Source: Rubinisphaera italica (GTDB lineage: Bacteria > Planctomycetota > Planctomycetia > Planctomycetales > Planctomycetaceae). Taken from it: 64,000 bases of DNA. Where the stretch lies: the NCBI RefSeq assembly GCF_007859715.1, contig NZ_SJPG01000001.1, positions 4,366,728 through 4,430,727 of the forward strand. Direction: 5' to 3'. Below the pieces are notes generated by a model, which had not been told where the DNA came from, ran no database searches, and saw only the letters and a list, made by a program, of their open reading frames with translations. Of the stretch, positions 8,694 through 17,655 are shown piece by piece. The stretch's first letter is position 1; every line of letters starts with the position of its first letter. A program made the position numbers and the translations under genes.

Positions 8694-9980
8694 ATGCCCC
8701 AAAATTCTCAGTCCTCGCGACGATCCTTCCTTAAGACTTCAGCAGCTGGCGCGGCCGCCGGTATGCTCACTCAGCAACTCTTTCAGGCCAATGTTCATGC
8801 CGCAGAAGAAACCGTTCTGAAAGTCGGACTTGTCGGTTGTGGCGGTCGAGGGACTGGAGCAGCACGCGATACTCTCTCTGCAGACCCCAACTGTAAAATT
8901 GTGGCTCTGGCCGATATTTTTAAAGATAAAGCCGAAGCGGCACAGCGACAACTTAAAGCAACCGAATACGCAGACCGGGTCGATGTATCTCCCGATCGTA
9001 TCTACGAAGGTTTCGACGCTTACCAGCAGCTGATCGATTCCGATGTCGACGTCGTCCTGCTGGCGACTCCTCCCGGTTTCCGACCGATTCAAGTTGAAGC
9101 CGCCATCAAAGCGGGCAAGCATGTCTTCTGTGAAAAACCTGTCGCGGTTGACCCCGTCGGTTGTCGACGCGTTTTTGAAGCGGGCAACCTGGCCAAAGAA
9201 AATGGATTGACTCTCGTCTCTGGTTTGTGCTGGCGTTACGAAGATGGCATGAAAGAAACCATCGGCCGCATTCATGATGGTGCCATCGGAGACATCCAGG
9301 CGATTTACAGTACGCGTTTCAATGCAGGTGTCGATAAGCGCCAGCCACGCACCGCAGGCATGTCGGAAATCGAGTACCAGATTCGCAACTGGTACTACTA
9401 CACCTGGCTCTCAGCCGACTTCTTCGCCGAGCAGTTTGTCCATGAACTCGATAAAATTTCCTGGATGATGCAGGATGTTTATCCCGAAAAAGTACTCGCC
9501 ACCGGGGGACGTGAAACTCGTATCGGCGAGGAAAACGGAAATGTGTTTGATCACATCGCAGCCTGTTTCTACTACCCGAGTGGTGTTCGTTATCACGCTG
9601 CTTCCCGTCAACAGATTGGCTGCACGAACGAATTCCAGGATTTCGTTATCGGAACAAATGGAACCGCTGATTTGATGGCCTACAAAATCAACGGCCCGAA
9701 TGAATGGAAGAAACGTAAGAACGTCAACCAGATGTACCACAATGAGCATGTTGCTATGTACGATTCGATTCGTAATCAGAAAGCGCTAAACAACACCGAA
9801 TATATGGTGAAGAGTTCGCTGATGGGCATCATGGCACGCATGTCCGCCTACACCGGTAAAGAAGTCACTTGGGAGCAGGCCTGGAACTCCAGCCTCGATC
9901 TGAGCCCGACCGGTTACACATTCGAGTCGACCCCAACTGACACCAAGGTGTCCGTACCAGGAGTGACACCTCTGGTCTAA
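8694..9980 (+). CDS. Gfo/Idh/MocA family oxidoreductase, Tat-exported
   Basis: 428 residues. A twin-arginine signal (RRSFLK at residues 9-14, then an Ala-rich core) is followed by the Rossmann motif VGLVGCGGRG near residue 44 and the EKP motif near residue 146. The C-terminal GFO/IDH/MocA domain follows. Such exported NAD(P)-dependent sugar or cyclitol dehydrogenases are abundant in planctomycetes and are assumed to act on polysaccharide-derived sugars; the substrate is unknown. GGAGAAAG lies just upstream of the ATG. It stands alone, divergent from the SDR gene at 7518-8402. Confidence 0.9.
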   Translation: MPQNSQSSRRSFLKTSAAGAAAGMLTQQLFQANVHAAEETVLKVGLVGCGGRGTGAARDTLSADPNCKIVALADIFKDKAEAAQRQLKATEYADRVDVSPDRIYEGFDAYQQLIDSDVDVVLLATPPGFRPIQVEAAIKAGKHVFCEKPVAVDPVGCRRVFEAGNLAKENGLTLVSGLCWRYEDGMKETIGRIHDGAIGDIQAIYSTRFNAGVDKRQPRTAGMSEIEYQIRNWYYYTWLSADFFAEQFVHELDKISWMMQDVYPEKVLATGGRETRIGEENGNVFDHIAACFYYPSGVRYHAASRQQIGCTNEFQDFVIGTNGTADLMAYKINGPNEWKKRKNVNQMYHNEHVAMYDSIRNQKALNNTEYMVKSSLMGIMARMSAYTGKEVTWEQAWNSSLDLSPTGYTFESTPTDTKVSVPGVTPLV

Positions 9981-10216
9981 ACATCTAATAATGCGTTCTT
10001 ATCTGAATGCACTGGGATTGCTCCGACAAAACCAGTAAAATCAAATGATGACGTAACTGTCAGCGAGCCAGGATAGAAATATCCTGGCTCGCTGAATTTG
10101 ATATTGGTGGATTGAGTTTTAATAGCCATCGAAATGAACGTGGACAATTTGAGATCTGTTCGCATTGACCTACACCTGAGATCTCATAGACATCTATTTT
10201 TATAGAAGGCAGCACC

Positions 10217-10570
10217 ATGAAAGGTCCAGGACTGAAAACCCGACTGGATGTTCGACGAGTCTGGAAATGCCCTCAAACGGGTCGCATTCTCAAGACTCCC
10301 GGCCATGTCACGCAGTTCGTTTCACCCTTCACAAAAGACCGCTGCTGGATGCAGTTCATCGAAACCGAACATCCTCCCCGGCCGATGGTTCCACTCGATG
10401 AAATGCTTTCGCACATGTATTTTTCAGCAACTGAAGAAGAGGTCGCTGCAGAAGACTCTCTCGAACAAGAAATCGTCAGTGAGAACTCAACAACCAAAGA
10501 GGATTCTCCTGGCCCTGAGAGCGAGTCCACTATGGTTGACAGTGATGCGGTCCCAGAAGAAGACCAATAA
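10217..10570 (+). CDS. Hypothetical small soluble protein
   Basis: 117 residues with AAGG seven bases before the ATG. The N-terminal two thirds is compact and basic (RLDVRRVWKCPQTGRILKTPG, FVSPFTKDRCWMQFIE, PPRPMVPLDEML); the rest is a low-complexity acidic tail rich in Glu, Ser and Asp. The VWKCPQTGR segment is reminiscent of half a zinc ribbon, but only two cysteines are present. I recognise no characterised family. It follows the Gfo/Idh/MocA gene in the same direction after 236 bp. Confidence 0.65.
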   Translation: MKGPGLKTRLDVRRVWKCPQTGRILKTPGHVTQFVSPFTKDRCWMQFIETEHPPRPMVPLDEMLSHMYFSATEEEVAAEDSLEQEIVSENSTTKEDSPGPESESTMVDSDAVPEEDQ

Positions 10571-10652
10571 AATTCGGTATTGATTTTCCCAAAGACGGAG
10601 AGATAACTAAATTGTTATCGGCTGATTCCTGACTTCAATTTGAAAAATAATC

Positions 10653-10819
10653 ATAACCCGAAGCGTCAGCGAGGGGACAGCGTTCAATCAATATCCGGGT
10701 TAAACTTATACTCTTATAGTATTAATGTCGTCTCACGTGTCACGTTGTTCTCCTTGGATACAAGTGGGAATCTGGGTTAACAATATCTGTGTTCATCCGC
10801 GTATATCCGTGGTTCAAAT
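10653..10819. repeat. Two dispersed-repeat half copies in the 10571-10861 gap
   Basis: 10653-10680 holds a half copy of the ACCCGAAGCGTCAGCGAGGGG repeat that occurs as an inverted pair at 27487-27687. Around 10781-10819 lies a half copy of the TCTGTGTTCATCCGCG...CCGTGGTTC element found as full palindromes at 25361-25420 and 33763-33830. No gene is seen in this gap. Confidence 0.6.
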
Positions 10820-10861
10820 TCATTATCAATTTCGACAAGCCCGACTGAAAGAATACTCACG

Positions 10862-11860
10862 ATGAAAGCGGCATACATCGAACAAACTGGTGATCCAGAA
10901 AACATCAAATATGGCGACCGACCTGATCCGTCGATTCAGGAACATGACGTGTTGATCGAAGTTGCTGCGGTTGCTGTCAATCCGATTGATACTTACATCC
11001 GCGCCGGCAATATCGCTATGGATTTGCCTCTTCCCTACACCCCCGGCTGCGATTTTGCGGGAACCGTCAAAGACGTTGGTAATCAGGTCACGAAATATCA
11101 CGTTGGTGATCGCGCCTGGGGCAGCAATCAGGGACTCTTCGGAAAGCAAGGCAGCTTTGCAGAACTGATCTCCGTCCATGAAGACTGGATGTATCCGATT
11201 CCCGAGGAAGCTTCCTTTGAACAGGCGGCAGCTGGGGCACTGGTTTCCATCACTGCCGCTCTGGGACTGACTACTCATTCCCATCTGGCCGAGGGTGAAA
11301 CCTTATTCATCAACGGTGGCAGCGGTGGAGTCGGGTCAATCGTTGTTCAGATGGCCAAAGCCATGGGGGCCCACGTCATCACGACGGCTGGCTCGGATGT
11401 GAAAGCTGACTATTGTCGAAGTATCGGAGCCGATCTCGTTCTCAATTATCGAGATCCTGAAATGGACCGTCAGTTACAAAGCCATCTCGATCAAAACGGC
11501 AAAATCAATTTCTGGTGGGAAACACTTCGCTCTCCCGATATCGCCCGCACGATTCCCTTCATGGAAAAACGCGGTCGCATTGTCGTGATGGCAGGCCGAG
11601 AAGCAGAACTCCTGTTTCCACTCGGTCCGTTCTATGTGAACGATTTGAAACTGATCGGCTTCGCCATGTTCAACGCTTCGGCTACCGAGCAGCAGGAAGT
11701 CGCCTGTAAAATCAACGATTTTTTCAAAGCTGGCCAGCTGACCATCCCAATCGGTAAAAACCTTTCCCTGAAGGATGCCGCTCTTGCCCATCAACTCCAG
11801 GAAAAGAAAACACTCGAAGGCGAAGCCGACTTCCATGGCAAAATTATTCTGACACCGTGA
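10862..11860 (+). CDS. NADPH:quinone reductase-like zinc-independent MDR oxidoreductase
   Basis: 332 residues of the medium-chain dehydrogenase/reductase superfamily, quinone oxidoreductase branch. The GroES-like domain (AVNPIDTYIRAG, PYTPGCDFAGTV) is followed by the nucleotide-binding domain with NGGSGGVGS and VITTAGSDVKADYCRSIGAD. The structural and catalytic zinc ligands of alcohol dehydrogenases are missing, as expected for this branch. It probably reduces quinones or reactive enals with NADPH in the cytoplasm. It reads toward the PAP2 gene, with 128 bp between them that carry a dispersed repeat. Confidence 0.88.
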   Translation: MKAAYIEQTGDPENIKYGDRPDPSIQEHDVLIEVAAVAVNPIDTYIRAGNIAMDLPLPYTPGCDFAGTVKDVGNQVTKYHVGDRAWGSNQGLFGKQGSFAELISVHEDWMYPIPEEASFEQAAAGALVSITAALGLTTHSHLAEGETLFINGGSGGVGSIVVQMAKAMGAHVITTAGSDVKADYCRSIGADLVLNYRDPEMDRQLQSHLDQNGKINFWWETLRSPDIARTIPFMEKRGRIVVMAGREAELLFPLGPFYVNDLKLIGFAMFNASATEQQEVACKINDFFKAGQLTIPIGKNLSLKDAALAHQLQEKKTLEGEADFHGKIILTP

Positions 11861-11899
11861 CCTCAGTTTAATTCGCTCAATACGATAGGAATGGTAAAT

Positions 11900-11929
11900 C
11901 TGGGAGGCTGCGATTCGCTACGACCCCAG
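11900..11929. repeat. Dispersed hairpin repeat (CTGGGGTCGTAGCG type), inverted copy
   Basis: A 30-base element that is the reverse complement, with few mismatches, of 25301-25329. Each copy can fold on its CTGGG/CCCAG ends. It lies between the quinone reductase and PAP2 genes. Confidence 0.65.
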
Positions 11930-11988
11930 TCCCCTTCTCCACTTCTGAACGAACGACTTCCCTTATTTTTCTGATTACAGACTGACCA

Positions 11989-12714
11989 ATGCTTCAACGA
12001 TTCGTCAAATGGCTGGGCAAACACGAATTGACCACGTTGATTCTGATTGCAGTCATTGGTGGAGGAAGCTGGGGCTTTCTCAAACTTGCTGATGAGGTTT
12101 TCGAAGGCGACAGTCAGGATTTTGATCGTGCGGTATTACTCTCATTGAGAAATCCCGATGATCTGACTGATCCGCTCGGACCTCTCTGGTTGGAAGAAGT
12201 TGGTCGAGACGTTACGGCTCTGGGTGGCAATGCGATTCTAATTTTTCTGACCATCAGTATCGCTGGCTTTCTCGTGCTTCAGAAACAAAAGTGGGTCGCT
12301 CTCTTTCTGGTTTGTGCCGTTGTCAGTGGAATGCTGATGAGCACTGGCCTTAAGCACTTCTTTGATCGCCCTCGTCCAGATCTCGTTCCCCACGGCTCTT
12401 ACGTTTACACACAAAGTTTTCCTAGTGGACACTCGGCACTTTCTGCCGTCACCTACCTGACTTTGGGAGCCTTACTCGCGCGTGTTCAAACCAGTCGTCG
12501 CCTGAAAGCTTATATTCTCCTGCTGGCATGCTTTATCACACTGGCCGTCGGAATCAGCCGAGTCTATCTCGGCGTCCACTGGCCGACTGATGTGATTGCC
12601 GGCTGGACTCTGGGAGCGACCTGGGCTGCGATCTGCTGGATGATCTTTCGCTGGTTTCAACGTGAAAAACAGATTGATCAGCCTGAAACATCTGTTGACA
12701 GAAAGCCCGCCTGA
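11989..12714 (+). CDS. PAP2 superfamily membrane phosphatase
   Basis: 241 residues with about six membrane spans and all three signatures of the lipid phosphatase/PAP2 family: KHFFDRPRP (residues 122-130), PSGHS (145-149) and SRVYLGVHWPTD (190-201). These supply the phosphate-binding Lys/Arg and the catalytic His pair. The substrate is likely a lipid phosphate (phosphatidate, phosphatidylglycerol phosphate or undecaprenyl diphosphate); which one cannot be decided. It ends 20 bp before the convergent DUF1501 gene. Confidence 0.92.
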   Translation: MLQRFVKWLGKHELTTLILIAVIGGGSWGFLKLADEVFEGDSQDFDRAVLLSLRNPDDLTDPLGPLWLEEVGRDVTALGGNAILIFLTISIAGFLVLQKQKWVALFLVCAVVSGMLMSTGLKHFFDRPRPDLVPHGSYVYTQSFPSGHSALSAVTYLTLGALLARVQTSRRLKAYILLLACFITLAVGISRVYLGVHWPTDVIAGWTLGATWAAICWMIFRWFQREKQIDQPETSVDRKPA

Positions 12715-12734
12715 GACACTGCAGGGAAGCCGAC

Positions 12735-14138
12735 TTATATCAATTCCCGAATCGATTCCCATTCAGAAACGGCCTGCAATATTTCACGTGGGATGTCGGG
12801 TTCAAGCCGGAGTACCCCTGGATCGACGAGCGTTCTCAGAATTGTCGATACCAGATTTTCTATCGTAATCGGTTTCGATTTCGGAACACTTCCATCCCGA
12901 GACGACTCTCCAATCACCTGCCCCATCGGCAATCCGCCGCCAGCCAGTATCAGCGGAGCCAGGTTTCCCCAATGATCCCGCCCACCATTTTTGTTGATCC
13001 GCGGCGTACGTCCCATTTCTCCGCAACAGACCAGTAGAATTTTATCGCTCAATCCCCGCTCGTGCACATCGTCCAGAAATGCAGAGACGGCATGATCAAA
13101 CGGCCTGCCCATATACCGCATCCCTTCGGCAACTCCCGCATTATTGACATCAGCATGCATATCCCACACAAAGTTAGTTGTGATGGTGACAAACCCTGCA
13201 CCCCGTTCACAAAGCCTGCGTGAAAGCAAAAGCAGCTTGCCCAGTGATTGCCCGTTATCGACATAATTCTGATAGTTCTTCCACTTCTTGCTGATATTAT
13301 CGGGACGGGCAATGGGGCTGGTATCATATCGTGCCAGCGTCCGGTCATCTTCCTGTTTCAAATCAAAGGCATCGGCCAAACCACCGAGTATTGTCTCAAA
13401 TGCCTGTTGACGAAATGGCGTCTGCAGTGAAGTCGAGTCACTCCGATCCCGCTGCCAGCGTAACTGATCGAGTTCTGATAACAACTTTCGGCGATCGTTC
13501 AATCGTCGCATCGATATCGAGAGCTGCATATCATCCTGCAAATTTCCTCCCGCTCCTGGAGCAAACGGTGCCAGAGCGGAGGAGTAGTTTCCAGAGGACC
13601 CGAACTTCCCAAAATTCATCGTCGTTGGCTGGGCTTCCGGTTCCACCGCTTGTGGATAGAGTGCAATATTTCGAGGCATCCCGGTTACCGGATGATGTGC
13701 TCCTGCAATTCGCGAATAGAGCGTTCCAAGATTGGCATCATTCGTCGACTTATGCACGATCGGCTTAATGTCGTGACGGCTATCTCCAGTCGTAAATGAA
13801 CGGACAATCGCCAGACGATCCGCCATCGTTGCCAGCCGCTTGAATGTGCCACCGAATGTCACTCCCGGCAGATTCGTCTGCACTTCGCCCGTCGTACTGC
13901 GAATTTCAACCGGAGCATCCATTTTCGGGTCAAACGTCTCAAATTGACTCGGCCCGCCGTGCATAAAGAGAAAAACGACCGCTTTATCCCGCAACAGCGA
14001 TCCCATCCCCGCAGCAGAGCCAGCCTGACACATCTGCTCCAGCGTCAATCCTCCCGCCAGAAGGGATCCGACACTCAAAAAGTGCCGTCGCGAACCGAAA
14101 CGGTTTCCAGCTTGTCTCTGATCGTACAGATGTAGCAT
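12735..14138 (-). CDS. DUF1501 domain protein, Tat-exported
   Basis: 467 residues. The start is supported by GGAGG just upstream. A twin-arginine type signal (SRRHFLSVGSLLAGGL) precedes the DUF1501 domain, a sulfatase/alkaline-phosphatase-like fold (VFLFMHGGPSQFETFDPK, GEMGRTPRINKNGGRDHWG). These are very numerous in planctomycetes, where they usually pair with a DUF1549/DUF1553 cytochrome-type protein; no such partner lies next to it here. Function uncharacterised. Confidence 0.92.
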   Translation of the reverse strand: MLHLYDQRQAGNRFGSRRHFLSVGSLLAGGLTLEQMCQAGSAAGMGSLLRDKAVVFLFMHGGPSQFETFDPKMDAPVEIRSTTGEVQTNLPGVTFGGTFKRLATMADRLAIVRSFTTGDSRHDIKPIVHKSTNDANLGTLYSRIAGAHHPVTGMPRNIALYPQAVEPEAQPTTMNFGKFGSSGNYSSALAPFAPGAGGNLQDDMQLSISMRRLNDRRKLLSELDQLRWQRDRSDSTSLQTPFRQQAFETILGGLADAFDLKQEDDRTLARYDTSPIARPDNISKKWKNYQNYVDNGQSLGKLLLLSRRLCERGAGFVTITTNFVWDMHADVNNAGVAEGMRYMGRPFDHAVSAFLDDVHERGLSDKILLVCCGEMGRTPRINKNGGRDHWGNLAPLILAGGGLPMGQVIGESSRDGSVPKSKPITIENLVSTILRTLVDPGVLRLEPDIPREILQAVSEWESIRELI

Positions 14139-14350
14139 TTCATCCTCCAGAATAGCTCAGGAGAAACTTCATTTTGGATCGATAACAGCCCCCTGACACA
14201 TTCATTCTGCCTGATACAAGTCCTTCACGTCCAGCGGTGAGAGCAGTATTTCCCAGAAATTTTCAGAGACAATAAAATCAATTTTCCAAAGCATTTGCAA
14301 TTTCAAACCGATTGTTCATAATACCGTCACAGGTGATGACCACCACCCAC

Positions 14351-14423
14351 GGGGGATTAGCTCAGCTGGGAGAGCGTTTGGCTGGCAGCCAAAAGGTCAG
14401 GGGTTCAAGTCCCCTATCCTCCA
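14351..14423 (+). tRNA. tRNA-Ala (anticodon GGC)
   Basis: A complete 73-base cloverleaf: 7-bp acceptor stem (GGGGGAT/ATCCTCC with one G-U), D-arm GCTC/GAGC, anticodon stem TTTGG/CCAAA with loop CTGGCAG giving anticodon GGC, variable AGGTC, and T-arm AGGGG TTCAAGT CCCCT. The discriminator is A, and the 3' CCA is not encoded. It reads GCC alanine codons. A hairpin terminator candidate follows at 14463, and a tyrosine recombinase remnant lies downstream. Confidence 0.95.
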
Positions 14424-14462
14424 TTTTGTCACTTGTTGCCAATTGGTGACACACGGTTCCTG

Positions 14463-14492
14463 AACCCTTGCAATGGCAAGGGTTTCTTCTTT
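14463..14492 (+). terminator. Probable intrinsic terminator downstream of tRNA-Ala
   Basis: Nine-base perfect stem AACCCTTGC/GCAAGGGTT with a 4-base AATG loop, followed by a T-rich TCTTCTTT tail. It lies 40 bases after the tRNA on the same strand. Confidence 0.65.
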
Positions 14493-14640
14493 GGAGAAGG
14501 CAGATTCGCGACTGCTTTGGCCTGATCCTGAATTCCAAAATGTGTCTATCGCATTGTCAATCGGATATTAGACCATTTTCAAATGATTTCTGCAGTCGCA
14601 TGGACATCAAATGGCGTAAAACACTGAGTTTGCTCCTGCC

Positions 14641-14949
14641 TTACACGCTGCAGTTCATTTTTGAAAATGCTCCAGAATGCCGTAACATTTGCTGTGCTTC
14701 AGGAATTGAACAGCCATTCTGCAAGAGTTCGGTAATGTGTCTGTGTCACTCAGCAGCATGGAAGTCTGCCACACCATCATCATCTTTGTACGGAATTCCG
14801 CCCCGTTCCAGATCTTTCTTGACCATTAAACAGGTTTTCTTCCGTTCCAGAGTATGTAGTGGTTGTAAGTCCGGAGTCCGATACCATCCGAAGCTGTTCA
14901 CTAAAAAAGGTGCGTCGAAACGCACCTTTTGATCGTGTCGAGATGACAA
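14641..14949 (-). pseudogene. Decayed C-terminal fragment of a tyrosine recombinase/integrase
   Basis: Reading the minus strand gives MVKKDLERGGIPYKDDDG then VADFHA, an in-frame TGA, then HRHITELLQNGCSIPEAQQ and MLRHSG before losing similarity and stopping. This matches the C-terminal catalytic domain of planctomycete phage-type integrases (..DLEAAGIPY..DFHALRHTF..GCSIPEAQ..LRHS..). The HxLRH box is broken by the stop, the nucleophilic Tyr segment is missing, and the N-terminal DNA-binding domain is absent. It lies beside tRNA-Ala, a classic integration target, so it is probably the relic of an old integrated element. Confidence 0.72.
14903..14930 (-). terminator. Intrinsic terminator of the gspE-like gene
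   Basis: The hairpin AAAAGGTGCG TCGAAA CGCACCTTTT, read on the minus strand, is followed by a run of T. It lies about 25 bases after the stop of the GspE-type ATPase and inside the recombinase relic, so the terminator may have been in place before or acquired after the relic decayed. Confidence 0.75.
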
Positions 14950-14954
14950 TTCTC

Positions 14955-16226
14955 TTATGCAGCGAAAACCAGGACTCGGTGCAGTTCTTCGATGGTCGTT
15001 TCGCCCGAGAGGACTTTCTGCTTGGCGGCTTTTTCGAGGGACATCATGCCGCGTTCTGCGGCTAGTTTATGCAGTTCCCGGCTTGATTTGTTCTGGATGA
15101 TTGCATCGCGAATCTCGCTATCGACAGGCAGAACTTCGAAGACGCCAGTCCGGCCCATGTAGCCGGTGTGGAAGTTGCAGTCGGCTGGAATGCCGCGTTT
15201 CAGGGTGACTGATTCCCCTTCATTGGGATCGATTCCCAGGAACTGGCAGGCTGCGGCATCGGGATGGTAGTCTTCGCTGGAATTGCTGCAGACTTTGCGG
15301 AGGAGTCGCTGTGAGATCACACAGTTGACGCTATCGGCAATGAACATGGGGGGAATGCCGAAATCGCGGAAGACATCGATGGTAGCGGCTGTTTCGTTGG
15401 CGTGCAGCGTGCTCAGGACTCGAATTCCCGTCAAGCCAGCGCGCACGGCAATGTGCGCGGTTTCGGGATCGCGAATTTCGCCAACCATGATAACATCGGG
15501 GTCCTGACGCAAAACGCCGCGGAGAGCCTCGGCAAAATTGAAGTCGATTTTTTGATCAACTTGAATCTGGTTGACCCCTTCCATGCGCCGTTCGACCGGG
15601 TCTTCAATGGTAATCAGACTTTTGCCGGGATTGTTGAGGAGTTCGAGGCAACTGTACATGGTTGTACTTTTCCCGGAACCGACTGGCCCAACGCTCAAAA
15701 TCATTCCGTAAGGTGCCTGGATGTATGTGCGAACAGATTCGGCCTGAGCGGGATCGAGTCCGAGCTGGTCGAGGCTGGTGTATTCGCGAGCGTTGGGCAT
15801 CAAGCGGAGAACGAGCCGCTCGCCATGAAGGGTGGGCCCACCACCGACGCGGATGTCCCGCTGTCCTTTGAGGACGGCATTGGAGATATGTCCATCTTGA
15901 GCGACACGACGCTCGGTAATATCCATTCCGGCCATCAACTTCAGTCGCGAAATGACCTGAGAAGTCATCCCAGGTTTTAATTGCAGGATGCCATGCAGAA
16001 TTCCATCGACACGAAGGCGAACGTGCAAGCCATCGACACGGGGGTCGAAATGGATATCGGTCGCCCCGAGTTCGAAGGCCCGTTCGAGCAGTAAATCGAC
16101 CAGCGGTCCCGGTCCGACAACATCGATCAAACTTCTGAGTTCTTCCTGGAGGGCTTTCTGGCGAACTTCTCCTCCGGAACCTTGAGAGTTGGTGTTGTCA
16201 GATGCGATCTCTTTATCATCATTCAT
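14955..16226 (-). CDS. GspE/PulE/PilB-type secretion ATPase
   Basis: About 423 residues of the type II secretion / type IV pilus assembly ATPase family. It has ATDIHFDP and RVDG of the N2 domain, Walker [10 protein letters not shown], the Asp box, Walker [13 protein letters not shown] and the His box STLHANET. The amino-terminal T2SSE_N domain is absent, and the zinc-binding CxxC pair is degenerate (CSNS and CNFH in place of CxxC twice). ATG at 16226 has GAGGAG upstream and is preferred to a TTG at 16298. No other secretion or pilus gene is adjacent, so its partner machine lies elsewhere. Terminator at 14903. Confidence 0.88.
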   Translation of the reverse strand: MNDDKEIASDNTNSQGSGGEVRQKALQEELRSLIDVVGPGPLVDLLLERAFELGATDIHFDPRVDGLHVRLRVDGILHGILQLKPGMTSQVISRLKLMAGMDITERRVAQDGHISNAVLKGQRDIRVGGGPTLHGERLVLRLMPNAREYTSLDQLGLDPAQAESVRTYIQAPYGMILSVGPVGSGKSTTMYSCLELLNNPGKSLITIEDPVERRMEGVNQIQVDQKIDFNFAEALRGVLRQDPDVIMVGEIRDPETAHIAVRAGLTGIRVLSTLHANETAATIDVFRDFGIPPMFIADSVNCVISQRLLRKVCSNSSEDYHPDAAACQFLGIDPNEGESVTLKRGIPADCNFHTGYMGRTGVFEVLPVDSEIRDAIIQNKSSRELHKLAAERGMMSLEKAAKQKVLSGETTIEELHRVLVFAA

Positions 16227-16446
16227 CGTATTAACTCCTCGGTCTGAGCGGCTGTTGAACTCTCGACCATCATCATGATGTGGCGTAGGTATGTTCAATG
16301 ATCTTCAGTAAATGTTAAATCATCGTTCGTATGTTTTTAATCTCTGCAGAAAAATGAGATTTCAACAGAGTTTGCAAATTGACAGAGAGGCAGATATTCG
16401 AGATTGGAAAACGGAATGTTAACGACATTAGAAACCGTATAGATTG

Positions 16447-17226
16447 CTACGAACCTGAAGGTGAGAAAGGGTTACTGGATGACTCTTTGCCACTTGTCTC
16501 TTCAGGCATTGGAGTTGTTGTCGCTGCCGGGCTGGGGACATTTTCGGCTGGCTCAGATGATGTCAGCTCTTCCTGGGGAAGTGAATTATGCGAACTACTC
16601 ATCTCGACAGTCTCTTCGATTGTGATTTCTTCCAGTGCGGGTTCTGAAGTCCCCGTTTCGCTGGAATCGGAAGAGGTTGGAGCTGGAGCTGGAACTTCCG
16701 GGCTCACGACTTCATTGTTCAAAATCCCTGGATTCAGGATAATGACTGCCAGGCCAATGCAGGCAAGCAGGAGGAATCCGGCGACAACCCAGCCAGCCTT
16801 TGAGCCCGTGGAATTATTCTTGCCGGACGATGTCAAATTGGAAGTTCCTCGTAATCCTAAGGCGGAACGAGCTTCTTCACGTGTATTGACAATGGTCCAG
16901 ACCTTATCGAGTGAGGCCAGTTTCAGAACTTCCTTAACCCCATCGTGTGGGCAGACAACACTGATTTTTCCATCTTTAGCCTGAGCGGCCTTCCAGACAC
17001 GCACAATCAGGGCGACCATCGCCGAGCCCATGTAGTTCAAGGGAGACAGATCGACAATGATGTAAGGATTTTTTTGCGTTGACATCGAGTTCAGAACTTC
17101 AGTTCCAATTGCGTCGATGTCTCCCCATTGAACGTTATTCAATTCGGGCAACAGGACCAGCACGGATACATTTCCGTCCTGAAGCAATTCGAATGAAGAT
17201 TCAATTTGAGCCACCATTGTCTCCAT
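16447..17226 (-). CDS. STAS-domain protein with membrane span and acidic tail
   Basis: 259 residues. The N-terminal ~115 resemble a STAS domain of the anti-sigma-factor-antagonist type ([28 protein letters not shown]: the Ser in the DLSxxxxxxS region marks the usual phosphorylation site). One membrane span follows ([21 protein letters not shown], near residue 150), then ~85 residues of low-complexity Pro/Ser/Thr/Glu sequence. A STAS module tethered to the membrane with an acidic extracytoplasmic tail is an uncommon layout. It is upstream of the GspE-like gene on the same strand, 220 bp apart. Confidence 0.75.
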   Translation of the reverse strand: METMVAQIESSFELLQDGNVSVLVLLPELNNVQWGDIDAIGTEVLNSMSTQKNPYIIVDLSPLNYMGSAMVALIVRVWKAAQAKDGKISVVCPHDGVKEVLKLASLDKVWTIVNTREEARSALGLRGTSNLTSSGKNNSTGSKAGWVVAGFLLLACIGLAVIILNPGILNNEVVSPEVPAPAPTSSDSSETGTSEPALEEITIEETVEMSSSHNSLPQEELTSSEPAENVPSPAATTTPMPEETSGKESSSNPFSPSGS

Positions 17227-17655
17227 GTGTTCAAGATGGGATCACAAATGCAAGTCTGATAATATGATAACGGATGTCGACAGTTTTGAATATCTGATGA
17301 CAGATTATGTTTTGCAATGTGAAATTCTGATAAACGCTTGCCAAGAATCGGCATAGAAATCGGGTATCTATTGCAGTGAATGCTGATATGGAGATCAACC
17401 ATTGTTCTGAAGTTGAATAATCAGAACCTGCAATTTGCCTGGCCCGCAAATCTTAAGCCCACCCTCAATCATACAATAGAGCGAGTTTAACAGATAATTA
17501 CAACATCCGTTAGCAAATCCCTTGCCTTGAACGCGCACGGACGTCTACCGGAGAACCAGGAGATTCGTTCGCAGGGGGAGCTTGGGAATTATTAATGACA
17601 CCATTGAAGTGTTAATCAAAAGATATGTAATTCCTTTTAATCATTCTGGTGTTCT
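17227..17655. other. Intergenic region, no supported gene
   Basis: 429 bp between the STAS and SPFH genes. Short frames here are mostly out of frame with each other and have no ribosome-binding site. I see no repeat or RNA. It presumably contains the promoter of the STAS gene and the 3' end of the SPFH transcript. Confidence 0.45.

Noticed and set aside
14468..14932. Plus-strand frame of 154 codons after tRNA-Ala
   Set aside because: It is the antisense shadow of the recombinase relic; its Cys-rich, Arg/Ser-rich composition and lack of a ribosome-binding site argue against a gene.
15402..15980. Plus-strand frame of 192 codons within the GspE-like gene
   Set aside because: Antisense to a strongly conserved ATPase; codon-position shadow only.
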